A stretch of 64,000 bases of DNA, taken from the NCBI GenBank assembly GCA_002898275.1, contig BEIQ01000003.1:248001-312000 (forward strand), read 5' to 3'. The notes beneath the pieces are model-generated. The model did not search any database and was not told the DNA's origin. It saw only the letters and a list, made by a program, of their open reading frames with translations. Shown here one piece after another: positions 45,711-53,927 of the stretch. A program made the translations under genes and the position numbers. Within the stretch, counting starts at the first letter, position 1, and each line of letters opens with the position of its first letter. The DNA comes from a bacterium HR40 (lineage in GTDB: Bacteria; Pseudomonadota; Alphaproteobacteria; Geminicoccales; Geminicoccaceae).

Positions 45711-46460
45711 ATGCGCTGGCTGCTCTCCTTGATCCTCTTGCTCGCCTCCCTGCCGCCGCCGAGGTCGCTGCAGGCCCAGCCCATCATTGCCGATCTCTCC
45801 GACCACCTCATCGCCATCACCACCGCCTTCACCGGCACGGACGTGCTGCTCTTCGGCGCCATGGAACGGCCGGGCGGCGACATCGTCGTCATGGTCTCCG
45901 GCCCCGGCGAGGAGGTGCGGGTGCGCCGGCGGTCGCGGGTGCTGCTCTTCTGGCTCAACACCGACGAGCTCGTCTTTCGCGACGTGCCCGGCTTCTACGC
46001 CGTGGCGGCGAGCCGTCCGCTCGCCGAGATCGCCTCGGAGGAGGTGCTCGCGCGACACCACCTGGGCGCGAGCCGCCTGCCGCTCGAGCCCGTCAATCCC
46101 GCTGGCTACGAGGCGCTGGAGATCGGGCGCTTCCGCCGGGCGCTCGTGCGCAACAAGGTGCGCGAAGGACTCTGGGTGGAAAAACCGGGGACGGTCACCG
46201 TGCTCGCGGACCGTTTGTTCCGCACCCGTCTCAGCTTTCCAGCCAATGTCCCGCCCGGATCCTATTTCGTGCAGACCCTCTATTTCCGAGATGGACGACT
46301 GGAACACGCGCAAAGCAACGTCCTCGTCATCTCCAAGGTCGGCCTCGAGGCGGATCTCTACGATCTTTCGAAACGGCGTCCCGGCCTCTATGGTGTGGGA
46401 GCGATCCTGCTCGCGGTGGGTGCGGGGTGGATCGCCAATGTCGTCTTCGCGAGGCGCTGA
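45711..46460 (+). CDS. TIGR02186 family alphaproteobacterial membrane protein
   Basis: A 249-residue protein with a signal peptide (about 1-22), a periplasmic beta-rich domain (ITTAFTGTDVLLFGAMERPG is typical of the family) and a single C-terminal transmembrane segment (YGVGAILLAVGAGWIANVVF). It matches the TIGR02186 family, usually found near sulfite-exporter TauE-like genes in alphaproteobacteria. No function is established. The next gene, a Usp protein, starts three bases after its stop. Confidence 0.87.
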   Translation: MRWLLSLILLLASLPPPRSLQAQPIIADLSDHLIAITTAFTGTDVLLFGAMERPGGDIVVMVSGPGEEVRVRRRSRVLLFWLNTDELVFRDVPGFYAVAASRPLAEIASEEVLARHHLGASRLPLEPVNPAGYEALEIGRFRRALVRNKVREGLWVEKPGTVTVLADRLFRTRLSFPANVPPGSYFVQTLYFRDGRLEHAQSNVLVISKVGLEADLYDLSKRRPGLYGVGAILLAVGAGWIANVVFARR

Positions 46461-46463
46461 GCG

Positions 46464-46970
46464 ATGGCGGAGGAGGAGGGAGCGACACAGACGCCGGCGA
46501 GCGGCGGGCGACGCGAGCGCATCTTCCTCGTGGTGGTGGACGAGAGCGAGGAGATGCGCAACGCCCTGCGTTTCGCCTGCCGGCGGGCTCGCCATACCGG
46601 TGGACGGGTCGCACTCCTGCACGTCATCGAGCCGGTCGAGTACCAGCACTGGCTCGGGGTCGGTCGGGTCATCGAGGAAGAGGCGCGGGCCGAGGCGGAA
46701 CGCCGCCTGCAGTCCCTCGCCGCCGAAGTTTTCACCCAGACCGGCTCCATGCCGATCCTCTACATTCGCGAGGGCCGGCGGGAAGAAGAGGTGCTCCGTC
46801 TGATCGGCGAGGATCCAGCGATTTCGCTGCTCGTGCTGGCAACCGCCCCAACCGCGAGCAACCCGGGGCCGATCGTGAGCCATCTGTTGCGCCATCTGGG
46901 CGAGCTCAGGATTCCGGTGACCCTCGTCCCCGGCCAGCTCACCTGCGAGGAAATCGACGCCTTGAGCTGA
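46464..46970 (+). CDS. Universal stress protein (UspA family)
   Basis: A 168-residue Usp-fold protein. It has an N-terminal strand IFLVVVDESEEMRNALRFAC and a C-terminal LLVLATAPTASNPGP loop where ATP-binding Usps have a GxxGxxxxG(S/T) pattern; that pattern is not intact, so ATP binding is doubtful. About 18 disordered residues precede the fold. It is probably cotranscribed with the TIGR02186 gene. Usp proteins support survival under stress; a more exact role is unknown. Confidence 0.82.
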   Translation: MAEEEGATQTPASGGRRERIFLVVVDESEEMRNALRFACRRARHTGGRVALLHVIEPVEYQHWLGVGRVIEEEARAEAERRLQSLAAEVFTQTGSMPILYIREGRREEEVLRLIGEDPAISLLVLATAPTASNPGPIVSHLLRHLGELRIPVTLVPGQLTCEEIDALS

Positions 46971-46981
46971 TGGCGCCGGGC

Positions 46982-47860
46982 TCAGGCGGACTGGAGCGAG
47001 CCGTCGAGGCTCAACAGCGGCACATAGAGCTCCGGCCGGCGGTCGCGGAAGAGCCCCCAGGCGGCGCGCTCCCGCTCCAGCCGCTCGAGATCGAAGCGAG
47101 CCAGGAGCACCGCCTCGCTCGCGCGGTCGGCCTCTGCCACCACCGCCCCACGCGCGTCGGCGATGAACGACCGACCGTAAAAGGTGAGGGTGCAGTCTCG
47201 CCCGCTCTCGCGGCCGATGCGATTGGAGGCCACGACGGGCACCATATTGGCGGCAGCGTGGCCGCGCATCACCGTCTGCCAGTGGTCGGAGCTGTCGTAG
47301 TCGGGGTCCTGCGGTTCCGAGCCGATAGCGGTCGGGTAGAGCAGGATTTCCGCCCCCGCGAGAACCATCACCCGGGCCGCCTCCGGGAACCACTGGTCCC
47401 AGCAGATGCCGACACCGATCCGGCCGGCGCGGGTGCGCCAGACGCGGAACCCGGTGTCGCCCGGACTGAAATAGTACTTCTCTTGATAGCCCGGGCCGTC
47501 GGGGATGTGGCTCTTGCGGTAAACGCCGAGCAGGCTGCCGTCGGCATCGATCACCGCCACCGAGTTGAAGTAGGCGTTGTTCGCCCGCTCGAAAAAGCTC
47601 ACTGGCAGCACCACCCCGAGCTCGGCAGCGAGCCGCCGCATACGGCGCAGGAGCGGGGAGGCGTCGACCGGAGTGGCGAGAGCGAAATGGGCCGGATCCT
47701 CGTCCTTGCAAAAATAGAGATGAGCGAAGAGCTCCTGCAACAGCACGAGGTTCGCCCCCTCGCCCGCGGCGCGGCGCACGAGCCGCTCGGCCCGCGCGAT
47801 GTTCTCCTCAGCGTCGGGCCCGCAGGCCATCTGCGTGGCTGCGACTGTCACTTGCCGCAT
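46982..47860 (-). CDS. aguB: N-carbamoylputrescine amidase (nitrilase superfamily)
   Basis: A 292-residue carbon-nitrogen hydrolase. The Glu-Lys-Cys triad is Glu43 (LLQELFAH), Lys116 (YRKSHIPD) and Cys153 (GICWDQWFPE). The HIPDGPGYQEKYYF and GICWDQWFPEAARVM segments mark the AguB/CPA branch, which releases putrescine, CO2 and ammonia from N-carbamoylputrescine in arginine-agmatine catabolism. The ATG is at 47860; GTG 47875 is also in frame. The agmatine deiminase partner is not in the window. Its 5' end lies inside the 3' end of the upstream methyltransferase gene. Confidence 0.9.
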   Translation of the reverse strand: MRQVTVAATQMACGPDAEENIARAERLVRRAAGEGANLVLLQELFAHLYFCKDEDPAHFALATPVDASPLLRRMRRLAAELGVVLPVSFFERANNAYFNSVAVIDADGSLLGVYRKSHIPDGPGYQEKYYFSPGDTGFRVWRTRAGRIGVGICWDQWFPEAARVMVLAGAEILLYPTAIGSEPQDPDYDSSDHWQTVMRGHAAANMVPVVASNRIGRESGRDCTLTFYGRSFIADARGAVVAEADRASEAVLLARFDLERLERERAAWGLFRDRRPELYVPLLSLDGSLQSA

Positions 47861-48530
47861 CCGGATGCACTCCACGAGCGTTTCCCCCGCCGGCTCGTCC
47901 GCTCCCGGCTTCTCGTGCCGGAACGGCGCGCCCGGTCCAGTGGTAGGTGAAGAGGCGGGGTCCGGGAAGCAGGTATCCGCTCTCCACTTCCTGCAGCTGC
48001 AGCCCGCTCTCGGCCAGAAGCTCCGGCACCGGCCGATCGAGATGGCAACCGCCGGCGATGCGCCGCCAGAACGGGGTGAGCCAGCGCTGGGCACAGGCGA
48101 CCCGAGGATCGGGCGCTAGGCCGTGCTCGACGAACAGGAACGCGCCGCCCGGCCGCAGCACGCGGACGATCTCGGCGAGCGCCCGCCGCACGTCCGGGAT
48201 CGAGCACAGGGTCCAAGAGCTCACCACACAGTCGACGCTTCGATCGGCAAGCGGGAGCTCCTCCGCCGAGCCGGTGAGCAGACGGACTGGAAACCCCACC
48301 CAGCGAGCGCGCTCCGCGGCGCGCGCGAGCAGCTCTGGCGACGGATCGATGCCCGTCAGATGCTCGACACTGCGACCGTAGAAGGGCAGATTGAGGCCGG
48401 AGCCGATGCCGATCTCGAGCACGCATCCCCGCGCTTCTCCGGCGATCCGCCGGCGCAGCTCGGCGAGTCGCCGGTTCTGCATGACGCGGTCGAGCAGCAC
48501 GGGGAAGATGCGACGCTGCCAGAGACCCAA
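47808..48530 (-). CDS. Class I SAM-dependent methyltransferase (type 11)
   Basis: A 240-residue methyltransferase with motif I VLEIGIGSGLNLPFYG, motif II LTGIDPSPELLARA and VDCVVSSWTLCSIPD. I chose TTG 48530 with GTAGGAG upstream, because it gives the usual LGLWQRRIFPVLLDRVMQ opening. The family core ends near YHWTGRA; about 40 low-complexity residues beyond it overlap aguB by 53 bases and may be poorly conserved. The substrate is unknown. It is divergent from the SMP-30 gene across 76 bases. Confidence 0.75.
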   Translation of the reverse strand: MGLWQRRIFPVLLDRVMQNRRLAELRRRIAGEARGCVLEIGIGSGLNLPFYGRSVEHLTGIDPSPELLARAAERARWVGFPVRLLTGSAEELPLADRSVDCVVSSWTLCSIPDVRRALAEIVRVLRPGGAFLFVEHGLAPDPRVACAQRWLTPFWRRIAGGCHLDRPVPELLAESGLQLQEVESGYLLPGPRLFTYHWTGRAVPAREAGSGRAGGGNARGVHPDAASDSRSHADGLRARR

Positions 48531-48606
48531 GGCTTCGGCTCCTACGACGGGGGATGGGGAAGACGCGGACGGTATCGAGCATGGTCGTGTCGCGGGAGGC
48601 AGACAA

Positions 48607-49491
48607 GTGCGGGTGACGGTGCCGGACCTCGTGGCGGTGACGGCGGCCTGTGCGGTTCTCGGCGAAGGTCCCCTGTGGCATCCGCTGGAGCAGGCCCTTT
48701 TCTTCGTCGACATCGAACGACGGCAACTGTTCCGGCTGGTACCGGCGAGCGGGGAGGCGCGGAGCTGGCGGTTGCCGAGCCGCATCGGCTGCTTCGCCTT
48801 TCGCCGCGACGGTTCGCTGGTCGTGGCGCTCGAGGATGGCTTCTGGTTCTTCGAGCCGGCGACGGGCGGCTTGCGGCCGATCGTCGATCCGGAGCCCGGC
48901 TTGGCGGGCAACCGCTTCAACGACGGGCGGGTGGATCCTCGCGGGCGGTTCTTCGCCGGTACCATGGACATGGCCGAAAAGGCCCCGACGGGCAGCCTGT
49001 GGCGACTGGACCCCGATCTCTCGGTGCACGCCGTCGAGCGCGGGATCGGCATCTCGAACGGCATCGACTGGAGCCCCGACGGCCGCCGGATGTACCACAC
49101 CGACAGCCTCGCTCGCTCGATCTACGTCTACGACTACGACCCGGCGAGCGGCGAAGCGCGCGGTCGCCGCCTGTTCGCCCAGCTCGCTGCGGGAGAGGGG
49201 TTCCCGGACGGCCTCTGCGTGGATGCGGAGGGTTTCGTCTGGTCGGCGATCTGGGATGGCGCCCGGCTCCTGCGCTTCGATCCGGAGGGTCGGGTCGAAC
49301 GGGAGATCCGGCTGCCGGTACCGCGACCGACCGCCTGTGGTTTTGGCGGCCCGGCCCTCGATACCCTCTACGTGACGAGCGCACGCATCGGTCTCTCCGC
49401 CGAGGCGCTCGCCCAGGCTCCGCTTTCGGGCGCAGTGCTGGCGTTCCAGCCAGGGGTGCGCGGTCGTCCGACGACCATGTTCGCGGGCTAA
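48607..49491 (+). CDS. SMP-30/gluconolactonase family protein
   Basis: A 294-residue six-bladed propeller of the SMP-30/regucalcin family, which hydrolyses sugar lactones using a divalent metal. The metal-site segments are LGEGPLWHP, GNRFNDGRVDPRGRFFAGTM, GISNGIDWSPDG and GFPDGLCVDAEG. The start is GTG 48607 with GGGAGG seven bases upstream. No sugar-acid operon surrounds it, so the lactone is unknown. Confidence 0.88.
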   Translation: MRVTVPDLVAVTAACAVLGEGPLWHPLEQALFFVDIERRQLFRLVPASGEARSWRLPSRIGCFAFRRDGSLVVALEDGFWFFEPATGGLRPIVDPEPGLAGNRFNDGRVDPRGRFFAGTMDMAEKAPTGSLWRLDPDLSVHAVERGIGISNGIDWSPDGRRMYHTDSLARSIYVYDYDPASGEARGRRLFAQLAAGEGFPDGLCVDAEGFVWSAIWDGARLLRFDPEGRVEREIRLPVPRPTACGFGGPALDTLYVTSARIGLSAEALAQAPLSGAVLAFQPGVRGRPTTMFAG

Positions 49492-49525
49492 GACCGTTTT
49501 TTGCCCGCGCCGCGACGTTTCGGGC

Positions 49526-49553
49526 TTGACCAGGGGGATTTGCGGCGTAGCTT
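49526..49553 (+). promoter_or_regulatory. Predicted sigma-70 promoter of the cold-shock gene
   Basis: TTGACC (49526-49531), a 16-base spacer, then TAGCTT (49548-49553). Transcription from about 49560 gives a 5' leader near 120 bases. The arrangement matches the gcv promoter. Confidence 0.6.
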
Positions 49554-49633
49554 GGCCGCAGGTGCTTCTGCTCGCCTTCACGGTCCTGCGGCGACTGCCG
49601 CGGTGTTCTCCCGAACAGTGCAGACAGGCCTCG

Positions 49634-49654
49634 CTCCGGGCACGTTGCCCGGAG
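49634..49654 (+). promoter_or_regulatory. Perfect 9-bp hairpin in the cold-shock mRNA leader
   Basis: CTCCGGGCA pairs with TGCCCGGAG around a 3-base loop. It ends 25 bases before the TTG start and has no T-run, so it is not a terminator. Structured leaders are known to control csp translation in other bacteria. Confidence 0.55.
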
Positions 49655-49679
49655 TGACACTCCTCGTGAGGTAACCGAC

Positions 49680-49889
49680 TTGAATACCGGTGTCGTGAAG
49701 TGGTTCAATGCGGCCAAGGGTTACGGCTTCATCCAGCCGGACCAGGGTGGCCCGGATGCCTTCGTCCATATCTCGGCCGTCGAGCGCTCGGGTCTCGAGA
49801 CGCTGCGTGAAGGCGAGCGTGTCCGCTACGAGCTCGTGCGGGGCCGCAACGGCAAGACCGCTGCCGAGAACCTGAGCCGCGTCGACTGA
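49680..49889 (+). CDS. Cold-shock domain protein (CspA family)
   Basis: A 69-residue single cold-shock domain. RNA-binding motifs are KGYGFI (RNP1) and DAFVHI (RNP2). It binds single-stranded nucleic acid and acts as an RNA chaperone. The start is TTG 49680, with GAGGT seven bases upstream; this gives the family N-terminus NTGVVKWFN. A strong terminator follows and the gene has its own promoter, so it is a single-gene unit. Confidence 0.93.
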   Translation: MNTGVVKWFNAAKGYGFIQPDQGGPDAFVHISAVERSGLETLREGERVRYELVRGRNGKTAAENLSRVD

Positions 49890-49910
49890 CGCGGAAGGGA
49901 CCGGCAAGGA

Positions 49911-49946
49911 CACACCCCCGGAGCGATCCGGGGGTGTGCGTTTGTT
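49911..49946 (+). terminator. Intrinsic terminator after the cold-shock gene
   Basis: A perfect 12-bp stem (49911-49922 with 49927-49938) with a GCGA tetraloop is followed by CGTTTGTT. It lies 21 bases after the stop. It could also serve the convergent tctA gene. Confidence 0.85.
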
Positions 49947-49961
49947 CGGGGGGTGGTGCGC

Positions 49962-51461
49962 TCAACCAGCCGACACGGCGATTTGCGGCTCCGGCCGCAG
50001 CGCCCTTCGCACCGTCATCGCCCATACGAGAATGGTCAAAATCCCCAGCCCCGCCGCGATCGGTCGCTCGAAGAAGGCGAGGACATGGCCCTCGGCCTTG
50101 ATCATCGAGGTGATGAAGTTCTCCTCGACCAGCGGGCCGAGAACGATGCCGAGGATCGCGGGTGCCACCGGAAAGCCGCTTTCCTCCATGAAGAAGGCCA
50201 ACACACCCAGCACCAGCATGATGCCCACGCCGAACACCGTGTTGTTGATGGCGAAGGCGCCCACCATGCACAGGAGCAAGATCGCCGGCATCAGCACCTC
50301 GCGTGGCACGTGGAGCACGCGGCGAAAGCATTTGATCGCCAGCCAACCGAAGGGAAGCATGAGCAAGTTGGCGAGGAAGAAGGTGCTGAAGACGGCGTAG
50401 AGAAGTTCCGGCCGCTCCAGCATGACCGTCGGCCCCGGGTCCATCCCCTTCATATAGAGCACGCCGATGACGATGGCGGTGACGGAATCGCCCGGGATCC
50501 CGAACACCAGAGCCGGTACCCAGGCACCGCCGAGGGCGCCATTGTTGGCGGCACCCGCCTCGACGATGCCTTCGACATGTCCAGTCCCGAACTTTTCCGG
50601 CTCGCGCGAAAAGCGCTTGGAGACCGCGTAAGAGACCCAGGCGGCGACATCGGCGCCGGCTCCCGGCAAGATCCCGATGGCGGTACCGAGCAGGCTGCCG
50701 CGTATCAACCCCAGCGGATATCGTCGCAGCAGTCCGAGCTGGCCGCGGAAAATGTTCCCGATCCGCTGCTGGACCAGGACGCCGGCCCGCCGGTGGCCGA
50801 CCGCCCAGCGCAGCACCTCCGACAGAGCGAACATCCCGATCATCGCGGGAATGAAGCTCACACCCCCCATGAGTTCGGTGATGCCGAAGGTGAAGCGTGG
50901 ATAGCCGGCCGCCACGTCGATGCCGATCGTCGAGATGAAGAGGCCGAGCAGCAGGGAGACGGCGCCCTTGACCGGCTTGCCGGTGGCCACGAACACGGCA
51001 CAGGAAAGGCCGAGCAGGGAGAGCCAGAAGTACTCGAAGGAACTGAACGACAGCGCGATCTCGGCGAGGAGCGGAGCGGCGATGACCAGCACCAGGGCTC
51101 CCACGAGGCCGCCGATCACCGAGAACACCAGCCCTGCCCCGAGGGCGAGCTCGGCCTGGCCCTTGAGGGTCAGGCGATAGGCGTCATCGACATAGGCGGC
51201 CGAAGCCGGGGTGCCCGGGATGCGCAACAGCGCCCCCGGCAAATCGCCGGCGAAGATCGCCATCGCCGTGGCGCTGACAATGGCGGCGAGCGCCGGAACT
51301 GGCTCCATGAAGAAGGTGACCGGGACGAGCAGGGCCGTGGCGAGGGTCGCGGTCAGACCGGGCATCGCCCCGACGAACAACCCGAATAGGCTGGCGAAGA
51401 ACACGACCACCAGCGTCGAGGGTGCCAGGGCGTAGGAAAGGGCGGTGAGGATGGTGTCCAC
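49962..51461 (-). CDS. tctA: Tripartite tricarboxylate transporter, large permease TctA
   Basis: A 499-residue membrane protein with about 11-12 helices, the large subunit of a TTT-family secondary transporter. The family signature segments GLFVGAMPGLTATLA, RIPGTPASAAYVDDAY and VFGIPGDSVTAIVIG are present. It imports citrate or other carboxylates together with TctB and a periplasmic TctC. The start is GTG 51461, six bases after the tctB stop; the ribosome site is weak, so translation may depend on tctB. Confidence 0.93.
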   Translation of the reverse strand: MDTILTALSYALAPSTLVVVFFASLFGLFVGAMPGLTATLATALLVPVTFFMEPVPALAAIVSATAMAIFAGDLPGALLRIPGTPASAAYVDDAYRLTLKGQAELALGAGLVFSVIGGLVGALVLVIAAPLLAEIALSFSSFEYFWLSLLGLSCAVFVATGKPVKGAVSLLLGLFISTIGIDVAAGYPRFTFGITELMGGVSFIPAMIGMFALSEVLRWAVGHRRAGVLVQQRIGNIFRGQLGLLRRYPLGLIRGSLLGTAIGILPGAGADVAAWVSYAVSKRFSREPEKFGTGHVEGIVEAGAANNGALGGAWVPALVFGIPGDSVTAIVIGVLYMKGMDPGPTVMLERPELLYAVFSTFFLANLLMLPFGWLAIKCFRRVLHVPREVLMPAILLLCMVGAFAINNTVFGVGIMLVLGVLAFFMEESGFPVAPAILGIVLGPLVEENFITSMIKAEGHVLAFFERPIAAGLGILTILVWAMTVRRALRPEPQIAVSAG

Positions 51462-51467
51462 GGGATT

Positions 51468-51944
51468 CTAGCCGAGCCAAGACGAAAGAAGGCCGAGGGG
51501 CAATGGCACCAAAAGCAGGTGTCGGAACAGCCAGTCGGTGAAAAGAGCGAAGGTCACGGCCGTGATCAAGGCCGATAGCGGGCGGCCACGGCGGAAGCGC
51601 CATATGAGGCCGCCGACCACGAGAGTGGCGACCGGGACGAAACCCAGCGGATGGAGCAGCAGGATGAAGGCGAGGACGGCAGCCGGGACCGAGAGGACGT
51701 CGAGGAGGCGGCTCGGCGAGCCCGCTTCCGGATCGAGATGGAAGACCGGCGGTCGCGGCGAGCGTCTCAGATCCCCGACGATGAGGATGGTGCCGCAGAG
51801 GAGAAAGCCGACGCCGATGAGGGTGGGCACCAGGGCGGAACCATAGGCCTGCCCGGGAATGACGGGAAAACTGCGCGCTGCGAAGATGATCGCGAGCCCG
51901 CCGAGCAAAGCGAGCACACCCCACACGCGGTCGGCGAACACCAT
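51468..51944 (-). CDS. tctB: Tripartite tricarboxylate transporter, small subunit TctB
   Basis: A 158-residue protein with four predicted transmembrane segments (near residues 9-24, 40-56, 83-115 and 122-150). Size and hydropathy match TctB/DUF1468, the small membrane subunit of TTT transporters. It lies 25 bases downstream of tctC and six bases ahead of tctA. Confidence 0.85.
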   Translation of the reverse strand: MVFADRVWGVLALLGGLAIIFAARSFPVIPGQAYGSALVPTLIGVGFLLCGTILIVGDLRRSPRPPVFHLDPEAGSPSRLLDVLSVPAAVLAFILLLHPLGFVPVATLVVGGLIWRFRRGRPLSALITAVTFALFTDWLFRHLLLVPLPLGLLSSWLG

Positions 51945-51969
51945 CTGTCGCGGCCCCGGCTGCCTGCCT

Positions 51970-52947
51970 TCAAGCCTTGGCGAGACCGAGCTTCTTCATC
52001 ACTTCACCGAGCGAGGCGTCGCGCTGCGCCATGAATTCGGCGAACTCGGCCGGTCCCTTCCAAATTACGCCAAAGCCCCGCTGCGCCATGAAATCGCGGA
52101 ACTCCTGGCTGTCGTGGATCTTTTTCAGCAGAGGTACGAGGCGATCCACCACCTCCTGGGGCAATCCCTTGGGTCCGGCGACACCTCGCCAGGCACCGAG
52201 CGTCCACTTGACTCCGGTCGCCTCCTCGAGCGTCGGCACGTTGGGGAACACGGGATTGCGCTCCGAGGCCATCACCGCCAGGCTTTTGACCTTGCCGGCA
52301 TCGATCAGCCCCTTGGCCTCGGGCACCGAGCAGGTGACGATATCGACACCCCCGGCCACCAGGTCCTGGAGCCCGGGCGCGGCACCCTGACTGGGCACCC
52401 AAGGCACGCGATCCGGCTCCATGCCGGCCGCGGCGAGCATGCCGGCGAGAGCGAGATGCCAGATGCCGCCCTGACCCGTGCCGGATGCCTTGAAGGTGCC
52501 GGGCGGATTGCTGCGGATCGCGTCGAGGAGCTCCTTGGCCGTATTCCAAGGTGCATCCGCGCGCACTTGGACGCCCGCCGGGTCCTCGTTGTACAGCGCA
52601 AGCGGTGTATAGGCCCGCCAATCGAGATCGGTGAGGCCGGCCCAGTGCATCATGCCGATCTCGACCGTCACGATGCCCAGGGTGTAGCCATCTGGCGTCG
52701 CCGTGGCGATGGCGGAATGGCCCACCACGCCCGAGCCCCCGGTGCGGTTGACGACATTGACCGGCACGCCGAGTTCCCGCTCCATGAGGGAGGCGAGGAT
52801 GCGCGCTGTGGCATCGGTGCCGCCACCCGCACCCCAGGGGACGATGATGGTGATGGGCCTCTCCGGCCAGGCCGCATGGGCCTTCGTGGCGGTGAGAGCG
52901 ACGATGGCGGATGCGCTCGCCGCGGCGAGCAATTGCCGTCTGCGCAC
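51970..52947 (-). CDS. tctC: Tripartite tricarboxylate transporter substrate-binding protein (TctC/Bug family)
   Basis: A 325-residue periplasmic receptor. The signal peptide begins RRRQLLAAASASAIVAL, with cleavage near AHA-AWPERPITII; the arginines resemble a Tat motif but a full SRRxFLK is absent. Bug-fold segments IIVPWGAGGGTD, NRTGGSGVVGHSAIA and FPNVPTLEEATG form the carboxylate pocket. GTG 52947 has GGGAGGTA eight bases upstream. It opens the TTT operon and is divergent from the 4Fe-4S gene. Confidence 0.92.
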   Translation of the reverse strand: MRRRQLLAAASASAIVALTATKAHAAWPERPITIIVPWGAGGGTDATARILASLMERELGVPVNVVNRTGGSGVVGHSAIATATPDGYTLGIVTVEIGMMHWAGLTDLDWRAYTPLALYNEDPAGVQVRADAPWNTAKELLDAIRSNPPGTFKASGTGQGGIWHLALAGMLAAAGMEPDRVPWVPSQGAAPGLQDLVAGGVDIVTCSVPEAKGLIDAGKVKSLAVMASERNPVFPNVPTLEEATGVKWTLGAWRGVAGPKGLPQEVVDRLVPLLKKIHDSQEFRDFMAQRGFGVIWKGPAEFAEFMAQRDASLGEVMKKLGLAKA

Positions 52948-53091
52948 GGTCGTACCTCCCCTGTTCGCGGCCCGGGCCCGATCCCGCAGCCGACCGCGGC
53001 GGTGTGATACGATGCATCCGCGCAACCGGCAAGTCGCGCCGTTCCGGTGGGCCGGTGTTGGCGCTCCTGGCAAGGGGAAACGCGTTTGACC

Positions 53092-53820
53092 ATGCGTTCG
53101 AGTCCGCCGCTTGCCGCCCTCGGACGCGCGTTGCGAGCGGCCGGTTTCCGCGTCTGTGGCGCCTTTCATCCCGAGCCGGAGGATGCGGTCCCGCCCCTCG
53201 CCCACGGCTCCGCCCAGACCCTCGTTCTGGTCGGCAACGCTGGCCCGACACTCTGGCGCCGGATCCGGACCTCGCCCGAAGCCACCGATCCCCATCCCTT
53301 CGACGCCTATACCCGACGTGTCGTCGGCGAACTCGCCCACGCCTTCGGGGCCGTCCCCGTCTACCCTTGGGACGGCCCGCCCTGGCATCCCTTTCAGCGC
53401 TGGGCGAAGCGCGCCGAGCCGGGACTCGGCTCTTCACCTCTCGGTATGCTCGTCCATCCCCGCTTCGGGCTCTGGCACGCCTATCGGGCGGCCCTCCTCT
53501 TTCCGCAGCGGCTCGACCTCCCGCCACCGCGCCGACTGGCCCATCCCTGTGCCAGCTGCGACAGCCGGCCGTGTCTCGCGGCCTGCCCGGCATCGGCCCT
53601 GCGCGCCGACGGCTACGACGTCCCTGCCTGCCGCCGCTTTCTCCGCGGCTCCCGCGACCGCCCCTGCCTCGCGATCGGCTGCCTCGCCCGTCATGCCTGT
53701 CCCGTCGGCCGCCGTTTCGCCTACGATCCCGCTCAAGCCGCCCATCACATGCGGGCCTTCGCCGAAGCCGGCCCCCCGCGCGAGGCCGACGCCGCCGTCC
53801 CGAGGATGGTTTCCGACTAG
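53092..53820 (+). CDS. 4Fe-4S cluster-binding protein, QueG-like C-terminal motif
   Basis: A 242-residue protein with a cysteine block CASCDSRPCLAACPASAL (Cx2Cx4Cx3CP) near residues 151-170 and further cysteines in CRRFL and CLAIGCLARHACPVG, enough for one or two iron-sulfur clusters. The N-terminal half resembles part of the epoxyqueuosine reductase-like family, but the cobalamin motifs are not evident. The function is unknown. I give ATG 53092; TTG 53086 has a better-spaced AGGGGA. It is divergent from tctC. Confidence 0.7.
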   Translation: MRSSPPLAALGRALRAAGFRVCGAFHPEPEDAVPPLAHGSAQTLVLVGNAGPTLWRRIRTSPEATDPHPFDAYTRRVVGELAHAFGAVPVYPWDGPPWHPFQRWAKRAEPGLGSSPLGMLVHPRFGLWHAYRAALLFPQRLDLPPPRRLAHPCASCDSRPCLAACPASALRADGYDVPACRRFLRGSRDRPCLAIGCLARHACPVGRRFAYDPAQAAHHMRAFAEAGPPREADAAVPRMVSD

Positions 53821-53927
53821 CCCTCGAGCTGGGTCGGGACGTCCGTCGAACGGGGCGCGAGAGGCTGGTCGCCGTGCTGCCGTCGGATAGGATGGCGGAC
53901 AGCGGCGAACGGATGGAGGAGCGAGCG

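Noticed and set aside
49480-49502. T-run after the SMP-30 gene as a terminator
   Set aside because: The nearest hairpin (GGTCGTCCGACGACC) is about 20 bases away, too far from the T-run to act as a normal intrinsic terminator.
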